Assembly: GCA_004297335.1 (NCBI GenBank)
Contig: SCUD01000171.1
Location: 31,103-95,102, forward strand
Length of the DNA stretch: 64,000 nucleotides
Reading direction: 5' to 3'
Source of the DNA: Gammaproteobacteria bacterium
Lineage (GTDB): Bacteria > Pseudomonadota > Gammaproteobacteria > Steroidobacterales > Steroidobacteraceae
Below, piece by piece: positions 59,682 through 64,000 of the stretch. Each line of letters starts with the position of its first letter. Within the stretch, counting starts at the first letter, position 1. The notes beneath the pieces are model-generated. The model had not been told where the DNA came from, ran no database searches, and saw only the letters and a program-made list of their open reading frames with translations. Position numbers and translations under genes: made by a program.

Positions 59682-62105
59682 TCAGAATCGCATGCTCAAC
59701 TCAATAGCATAGGTCCGGGGCGCTCCAAGCGAACCGACAAACTCGGCACCATAGAACGAGCCCGTCAGGATCTGGTTGGCGAAGTACGCCTCGTCTCCCA
59801 GGTTCTTGCCGGACAGCGCGATGGTCCAGTTGCCATGGTCAGGCGTGTATTGCAGCCGCGCGTTCAAGAGTCCATAGGAGCCCTGGGAAGCGGCATCGAG
59901 ATTGAACACGGTGTAGTAGATCTTGCTCTGCCAGCCATAGTCCACGCGCAGGGCAACTTCGCCCTGGTCGCGCACGGGCCACTGCGCCTGCGCACCGACA
60001 TTGAACTTCCACTCTGGTGCCCGGGGCAGGCGCAGCCCGTCCAGGTCGCGCAGCACCGTCCCCGGAGCCTGTGTCAACGGCGCAGGACGCAGCGGCTCCG
60101 TCAGTTCACCTTCCGTGAAGCGTGCGTCCAGATAGGTAGCGGTCGCATCGACCTGGAAGCTGCCCGAAAGGACTGCCAGGGCCTCGATCTCCACGCCGTC
60201 CACCTTGGCCTTGCCGACATTGCGGATAATCGGCTGGTTCTGGACACTGTCCTGGGCCTGCAGGTTCTTGTAATCATAGTGGAAGGCCGCCAGGTTGAAC
60301 CGCAGGCGTCCGGCGGCGAGATCAGACTTCAGGCCGGCTTCATAGGCCCAGATCGACTCGGGCTCGAATGGCAGGCGCTGGCTGCTGCCGATGTTGTACC
60401 CGCCACTCTTGAAGCCCTTCTGGATCGTGGCATAGAGCAGGACGTTGTCACTCATCTGCAGGTCCAGGCCGACCTTCGGCGTGAACGAATCAAAGGATGC
60501 TGGTCCAATGACCGGTGCCACGACAAAGCCAAAGGGGTCCGGCATCACGCCGTCTCGCGAGTCGCTCACGGCGTTGGGGAAGAACAGGACCTCAGGGGCA
60601 AAGCGGATATCGGCACCACCCGTCGGCGACAGGATGGTCAGGTCGAACGCCTGCCGGCCGTCGCGCTCCTCCTCGCTGTACCGGCCACCGATTTTCAGGG
60701 TCAGCCGATCGGTAACCTCAAAGGCTGTATCCAGGTAGATCGCCCAGGCCTCGGTCTGCTGCTCTCCGCTCAGGTGCAGGTCGCAGCACAGCGTTGTCTG
60801 CGGGATCACTACCGGGAATGGTGGCAATATCCCCGCAAGCTGCAGGTCGGTCAGGCCCTGCACCAGGATCGGCTCCCAGAAGTCGCCAAAGATATTGTTG
60901 GTAATTTCATTCCGTTCTTCGAACCAATAGCCGCCCAGGATCCAGCTGAACCGGCCATCATCGGGCGAGCTGAGCTGGAACTCCGTGCTCCGTTGCCAGT
61001 GGTCCTCCTCCCGCTGATAGACATTGACGAAGGCATCGGACAGGTCGAACTCATTCTGCAGGGACGGATTGGTGCTCTTGTAGTTGGCGATAATCTTCAG
61101 ATCATGGTCCCCGATGTTCCAGTCAAGCTTGCCAGTCAGCCCCCAGATCTCGGCCCGATTCCGGTAGTCCACGTCCGAGTAGATGTCACGCGACCTGGCG
61201 CCGGTGGCCCGCCCCGTGCCCTTGAAGGCGAAGTATGCCGCCGTCGACATCCCCTCGCGCGTCCCGTACCACCCGGGTATCTCATCCGCATAGCCAGCGG
61301 AGGCATAGTGGAAGACATTGGCCTGGTCATCGGCGTGATAGTAATCGCCGGACAGCGTCAGCAGGGCCTGGTCGCCGAGGTCCGCCTCGAGCGTAAGCCG
61401 GACCGAAATGTCCTTCTTGTCCTCCACATCCTCGTCCGGCAGCACGGACCCGGCCGGGCGATGCAGATCGGTATAACCATCCCTGCTTTCGTACTGCACG
61501 GCAAGTCGGCCACGCAGCCTGCTGGTCAGCGGCCCGCTGACCGCGCCAAACAGCTTCGCGCGATTGTAGTTGCCATAGACGGCACGGAGCTCCCGCTCCA
61601 GCTGGCCGGTCGGGGCATTCAGGATCACATTGACGGCGCCGCCGGTCGCGTTGCGGCCATACAAGGTTCCCTGCGGTCCGCGCAATACCTCGATCCGGTC
61701 CACATCAAAGAATGCCGGGCCGATGGCCGAGGCGCGGGAATAGAACACGCCATCGATGTAGGTCCCGATCGAATTGTCATTGCCGGCGATGATGGCCGGG
61801 GTCCCGATGCCGCGGACCATGATGGAGGTTTCACTCTGGTAGCTGGCAATGTGGAGGCCCGGGGAGAAGCTGGACATGTCCTCCAGCGAATCCATGGACC
61901 GGATCGCCATGCCCTCGGCGGTGAATGCCGAAACGGTCGCGCCCGTATCCTGGAGATTCCCGGCCCGCCTGGTCGCCGTGACGGTAATCTCCTGCAGCAC
62001 GTCGGCAACGGCTTCCTGCATCCCGGTGATGCCCAGCAACGCCACCGCCATCCTGCAACTGGTCGAAGTGATCCGCTTCCTGGACTCCCGACGGGTCATG
62101 GTCAA
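59682..62105 (-). CDS. TonB-dependent outer-membrane receptor
   Basis: 807 residues. A signal peptide ends around residue 34. The TonB box is EITVTATRR just after it. The plug domain has MVRGIGTPAI, NSIGTYIDGVF and VDRIEVLRGPQGTLYGRNATGGAVN. A long beta-barrel ends in the outer-membrane signature AIELSMRF. Size and motifs match receptors of the type found with catabolic clusters rather than siderophore loci. It imports a hydrophobic or large substrate using TonB energy. It starts the minus-strand operon with aldehyde dehydrogenase, SDR and isomerase. Confidence 0.94.
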   Translation of the reverse strand: MTMTRRESRKRITSTSCRMAVALLGITGMQEAVADVLQEITVTATRRAGNLQDTGATVSAFTAEGMAIRSMDSLEDMSSFSPGLHIASYQSETSIMVRGIGTPAIIAGNDNSIGTYIDGVFYSRASAIGPAFFDVDRIEVLRGPQGTLYGRNATGGAVNVILNAPTGQLERELRAVYGNYNRAKLFGAVSGPLTSRLRGRLAVQYESRDGYTDLHRPAGSVLPDEDVEDKKDISVRLTLEADLGDQALLTLSGDYYHADDQANVFHYASAGYADEIPGWYGTREGMSTAAYFAFKGTGRATGARSRDIYSDVDYRNRAEIWGLTGKLDWNIGDHDLKIIANYKSTNPSLQNEFDLSDAFVNVYQREEDHWQRSTEFQLSSPDDGRFSWILGGYWFEERNEITNNIFGDFWEPILVQGLTDLQLAGILPPFPVVIPQTTLCCDLHLSGEQQTEAWAIYLDTAFEVTDRLTLKIGGRYSEEERDGRQAFDLTILSPTGGADIRFAPEVLFFPNAVSDSRDGVMPDPFGFVVAPVIGPASFDSFTPKVGLDLQMSDNVLLYATIQKGFKSGGYNIGSSQRLPFEPESIWAYEAGLKSDLAAGRLRFNLAAFHYDYKNLQAQDSVQNQPIIRNVGKAKVDGVEIEALAVLSGSFQVDATATYLDARFTEGELTEPLRPAPLTQAPGTVLRDLDGLRLPRAPEWKFNVGAQAQWPVRDQGEVALRVDYGWQSKIYYTVFNLDAASQGSYGLLNARLQYTPDHGNWTIALSGKNLGDEAYFANQILTGSFYGAEFVGSLGAPRTYAIELSMRF

Positions 62106-62151
62106 TCTCCCTTATTGGATATTCCCGGGCAGGCAGCGCCTGCCCACGATC

Positions 62152-62180
62152 ATTTAATACTATTCTTTCGCTACTATCAA
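62152..62180 (-). promoter_or_regulatory. Promoter of the TonB receptor operon
   Basis: On the minus strand, TTGATA (62180-62175) and TTAAAT (62157-62152) are 17 bases apart, giving a leader of about 40 bases to the ATG at 62105. TATTAA at 15 bases is an alternative -10. Confidence 0.5.
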
Positions 62181-62197
62181 CTGCCGACAGTATTGAT
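62176..62197. promoter_or_regulatory. Imperfect palindrome overlapping the TonB-operon -35
   Basis: ATCAACTG (62176-62183) faces CAG-TATTGAT, which differs from a perfect CAGTTGAT arm by two extra bases. It contains GACAGT, also the core of the palindrome before the NTF2-like gene. A repressor bound here would block the -35. The link to MarR is inference. Confidence 0.4.
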
Positions 62198-62247
62198 CCC
62201 GGACTGTTCGAGCCAGCGTGTGCCCCGCCCGCCGGACTCGCGCTGGA

Positions 62248-62271
62248 ACAATAGTCTTATGGAAATATTGT
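62248..62271. promoter_or_regulatory. Inverted repeat upstream of marR
   Basis: ACAATA (62248-62253) and TATTGT (62266-62271) form a perfect 6-base inverted repeat with a 12-base spacer, a layout typical of winged-helix dimers. A second short stem, GCTGGT/ACCAGC (62287-62303), lies between it and the start codon and may be in the leader. Confidence 0.35.
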
Positions 62272-62325
62272 CCGATGGATTAACATGCTGGTGCTCAACC
62301 AGCAACCAGGACCTCCGAGGCAACC

Positions 62326-62817
62326 ATGGCTACCAGGAAGAACCGCTCCACCCTCAGGAAGGAGGCTCCGCCCCTGTTCCTGGATCTCTATTACCCATTT
62401 CATTACAAGGTTGGGTTTGCGATCGAGCGTGTACTGCGTGGTCCGCAGCTGACGCAGCAGCAGGCCATTATCCTGTGGATCATTCATTCGGAGGGCGAGC
62501 AGGGCCGGAGCATGCGCCGCAAGGATGTCGAGCAGCGCATCACCAGCTGGTTTGACGTCACGAGTTCCGCCATATCCAAGGCGCTGCGCAGCATGGCCCG
62601 CCCGTCCATGCCCTTCCTGGAGATCTCCGAGGATCCGCGGTCGGGTCGTGAAAAGCGCCTCTATCTGACCGACGCCGGCCAGGCTCACATCCGGGACATG
62701 ATCAAGCGAACCCAGTCACTGATCATGGCGATCGTCGACAGGCTGACAGACCAGGAAATCGACGCCGGCCTGCTGTTCCTGCGGCGCGTCAGCGAAGTCA
62801 TGGAAGAGATGAGATAG
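62326..62817 (+). CDS. MarR-type winged-helix regulator
   Basis: 163 residues. The winged-helix core includes LTQQQAIILWIIHSEGEQGR, WFDVTSSAISKALRSM (recognition helix) and the wing DPRSGREKRLYLTDAGQ, ending in a C-terminal dimerisation helix LLFLRRVSEVMEEM. MarR proteins usually repress adjacent catabolic or efflux genes and release DNA on binding aromatic or lipophilic ligands. It is divergent from the TonB-receptor operon, and a palindromic promoter follows it. Ligand unknown. GC content is lower than in the left half of the window. Confidence 0.88.
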   Translation: MATRKNRSTLRKEAPPLFLDLYYPFHYKVGFAIERVLRGPQLTQQQAIILWIIHSEGEQGRSMRRKDVEQRITSWFDVTSSAISKALRSMARPSMPFLEISEDPRSGREKRLYLTDAGQAHIRDMIKRTQSLIMAIVDRLTDQEIDAGLLFLRRVSEVMEEMR

Positions 62818-62887
62818 GCAGGCCGAGGTTCGCTGGCGACCGGCAACCAGCGGAGTCAGGCGATCGGCACGGTCCCGGGCCGTGCCG

Positions 62888-62916
62888 TTGACAAATTATG
62901 CCCACCGGCATATATT
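62888..62916 (+). promoter_or_regulatory. Near-consensus sigma70 promoter for the NTF2-like gene
   Basis: TTGACA at 62888-62893 and TATATT at 62911-62916 are exactly 17 bases apart, the best promoter in the window. Transcription would start near 62923, inside or just before a palindrome at 62926-62946, so the promoter is probably repressed. Confidence 0.75.
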
Positions 62917-62925
62917 TCCTAAAGA

Positions 62926-62946
62926 CACTGTCAATCGGCGACAGTG
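62926..62946. promoter_or_regulatory. Perfect 7-7-7 palindromic operator
   Basis: CACTGTC and GACAGTG are perfect inverted arms separated by seven bases. The site spans about +3 to +23 of the strong promoter just upstream. The position fits a repressor site, most simply for the MarR protein encoded immediately upstream, but that is inferred. Confidence 0.6.
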
Positions 62947-62972
62947 GAAATGCGGGACCGGAGGGGCAGTCC

Positions 62973-63371
62973 ATGGATGGCAATCCAGTCGAAGTGACCA
63001 AGGCAGTGTTCGTATGCTTCGGGAACCGGGACGTCCCCGGCATCCTGGAATTGCTGGCTGATGATGTCGTCATCGAGTTCTACGGGCCGCCGACCATCCC
63101 CTACGCGAACATCTATCGCGGCAGGGAGCAGGCGGGCAGGTTTTTTCGAACAGTGCTTTCCTCGGTCGATATCCATCAGTTCGAACCAGAGCAGTTCCTG
63201 AATGACGGGGACATGGTGACGGTGACCGGGCAACTCCACCTGACGGCGAGATCCACCGGCAGGGACTTTCGCTCGGACTTTGCCCACGTCATCACGGTGC
63301 AGGGTGGCAAGTGGAAGCGGTTCCGGGACTTCATGAATACGGCCGTCGCCGCCGAAGCCTTTTCCGCCTGA
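62973..63371 (+). CDS. NTF2/SnoaL-like protein
   Basis: 132 residues from the ATG at 62973, with a strong GGAGGGG six bases upstream (62960-62966); longer in-frame starts would overlap the promoter. The sequence fits an NTF2-like cone fold: a helix AVFVCFGNRDVPGILELLAD, then VVIEFYGPPTIPYANIYRG and a beta strand WKRFRDFMNT. Members act as isomerases, hydrolases or ligand-binding proteins, often on polyketides or steroids. No catalytic residues can be assigned. It is the first gene behind the operator and probably shares a transcript with the next two genes. Confidence 0.8.
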   Translation: MDGNPVEVTKAVFVCFGNRDVPGILELLADDVVIEFYGPPTIPYANIYRGREQAGRFFRTVLSSVDIHQFEPEQFLNDGDMVTVTGQLHLTARSTGRDFRSDFAHVITVQGGKWKRFRDFMNTAVAAEAFSA

Positions 63372-63383
63372 CAGCAGGCCGCC

Positions 63384-63803
63384 ATGCCGGAACCTCTGCG
63401 CCTGCTTCGCCAGACGGGTTGGGGGGACCTGCTGCTGCTCGGTCCCTTCGCGATCCCGGTCGTCTCGGCCCGGCTCATCGACCTTCTGGTCTGGTTGAAT
63501 GAATACCTGGGACTGCCGGGTGCTGCCGAAACCAATGCCCTCCTCTACATGCTGGCGAATGTCATGGGGATATTCGCGGTGTCCTCGGCTGTCATGCGGT
63601 TGCGCAGGCCGTCGGTTGATTGGGTCTATGCGACGGTACTCGTGAAATTCGGCGCCGCCGGGATCATCCTGTTGGCCATATCCCAACAGGCCCCGGCCAT
63701 ATTGGCGGTGGTGGCCGGTGCTGATTTGTTGACCGCCACACGGCTCCTCATCAGCGTCACACGCCACCGGTGGCGCCCGCGGCCGGATCCGGGCCCCGGC
63801 TGA
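63384..63803 (+). CDS. Small membrane protein of unknown function
   Basis: 139 residues with about four hydrophobic helices, including LLLLGPFAIPVVSARLIDLLVWL, ALLYMLANVMGIFAVSSAVM, VKFGAAGIILLAISQQAPAIL and VVAGADLLTATRLL. A basic tail follows. I do not recognise a family. It lies 12 bases after the NTF2-like gene and 2 bases before the Tat-exported protein, so it may be a membrane partner of that enzyme. Confidence 0.7.
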   Translation: MPEPLRLLRQTGWGDLLLLGPFAIPVVSARLIDLLVWLNEYLGLPGAAETNALLYMLANVMGIFAVSSAVMRLRRPSVDWVYATVLVKFGAAGIILLAISQQAPAILAVVAGADLLTATRLLISVTRHRWRPRPDPGPG

Positions 63804-63805
63804 CG

Positions 63806-64000
63806 ATGCAGGCCTGCAGCCGCCGGGGATTCCTGAGGAGCGTCGGACTGTCGGGCGCCGGCCTGGTATTTTCCCGGCAGGCCTGGGCGCTCGCCAAGCT
63901 GCAACCCATTCACGACCCGCTGCAGCACTACCCGTACCGCCAGTGGGAAGACCTCTACCGCAGTGAATGGACCTGGGACAGCATCGGCTATGCCGCCCAC
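63806..64000 (+). CDS. Tat-exported oxidoreductase, N-terminal part (truncated by window edge)
   Basis: 65 codons without a stop, continuing past the window. Residues 5-12 form a twin-arginine signal (SRRGFLRS) and a hydrophobic core follows. The mature start, DPLQHYPYRQWEDLYRSEW and TWDSIGYAAH, resembles the N-termini of type II DMSO-reductase molybdoenzymes, where a Cys or Asp cluster motif would come next. Such enzymes include hydrocarbon and steroid side-chain hydroxylating dehydrogenases. The identification rests on few residues. It is coupled to the membrane-protein stop two bases upstream. Confidence 0.55.
   Translation, partial: MQACSRRGFLRSVGLSGAGLVFSRQAWALAKLQPIHDPLQHYPYRQWEDLYRSEWTWDSIGYAAH

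Noticed and set aside
59619..62555. A 978-codon plus-strand open frame opposite the TonB receptor
   Set aside because: Antisense shadow: the receptor on the other strand has a signal peptide, TonB box, plug and terminal Phe, while this translation is featureless.

Overview
The window looks like a chromosomal segment of a high-GC gammaproteobacterium. Supporting genes include RF3, RNase T, Hda, monothiol GrxD, an 887-residue AceE, an LpxL-type acyltransferase and a standalone RnfB next to nth. The lipoyl-bearing E3, the orphan RnfB and the many beta-oxidation genes suggest a Xanthomonadales/Nevskiales/Steroidobacteraceae-like lineage, but that placement is inference. Genes are tightly packed, start and stop codons often overlap, and I saw no tRNA, rRNA, CRISPR array, phage or insertion sequence.

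Layout. 1-3.2 kb: end of a DUF58-TgpA-MtfA operon. 3.2-8.0 kb (minus): pssA, udg, rimI, prfC and a UMF1-type MFS permease. 8.1-10.4 kb: proS and a lytic transglycosylase. 10.4-16.4 kb (minus): acylphosphatase followed by a complete Mrp/Pha cation/proton antiporter operon with fused A-B subunits. 16.5-22.1 kb: a WrbA-like flavoprotein and DUF2069; hda, a CDP-alcohol phosphatidyltransferase and DUF2066 on the minus strand; then purM-purN-DUF3108. 22.1-23.8 kb (minus): apbC and dcd. 23.9-28.5 kb: a HEAT-repeat protein kinase followed by two PilT/PilU-like ATPases. 28.5-31.7 kb: metG, orphan rnfB, nth. 31.7-37.4 kb (minus): aceE-aceF-lpdA. 37.5-39.2 kb: pyrC and rnt. 39.2-42.6 kb (minus): grxD and a PAS-GGDEF-EAL protein, separated by two long palindromes. 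42.6-47.0 kb: a possible lipid-modification locus with a DUF374 acyltransferase, a phosphopantetheinyl transferase, an acyl-activating enzyme fused to a carrier domain, and an LpxL-like acyltransferase. 47.1-54.8 kb: a beta-oxidation operon of thiolase, hydratase/3-hydroxyacyl-CoA dehydrogenase, acyl-CoA dehydrogenase, MmsA and acyl-CoA ligase.

From about 54.85 kb to the right edge, hand counts of sample lines drop to roughly 58-62% GC, against above 70% to the left, and intergenic DNA becomes AT-rich with recognisable sigma70 promoters. This section looks like an accessory catabolic module. It holds a second acyl-CoA ligase paralogous to its left neighbour, a dienoyl-CoA isomerase with a peroxisomal-type 2,4-dienoyl-CoA reductase, a coniferyl-type aldehyde dehydrogenase, a TonB-dependent receptor, a MarR-type regulator, an NTF2/SnoaL-like protein, a small membrane protein, and the first 65 codons of a Tat-exported protein that may be a molybdopterin oxidoreductase. 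A near-consensus promoter followed by a perfect palindrome lies just after the marR gene. The inferred picture is regulated uptake and activation of an unsaturated, possibly terpenoid or steroid-like, hydrophobic substrate.
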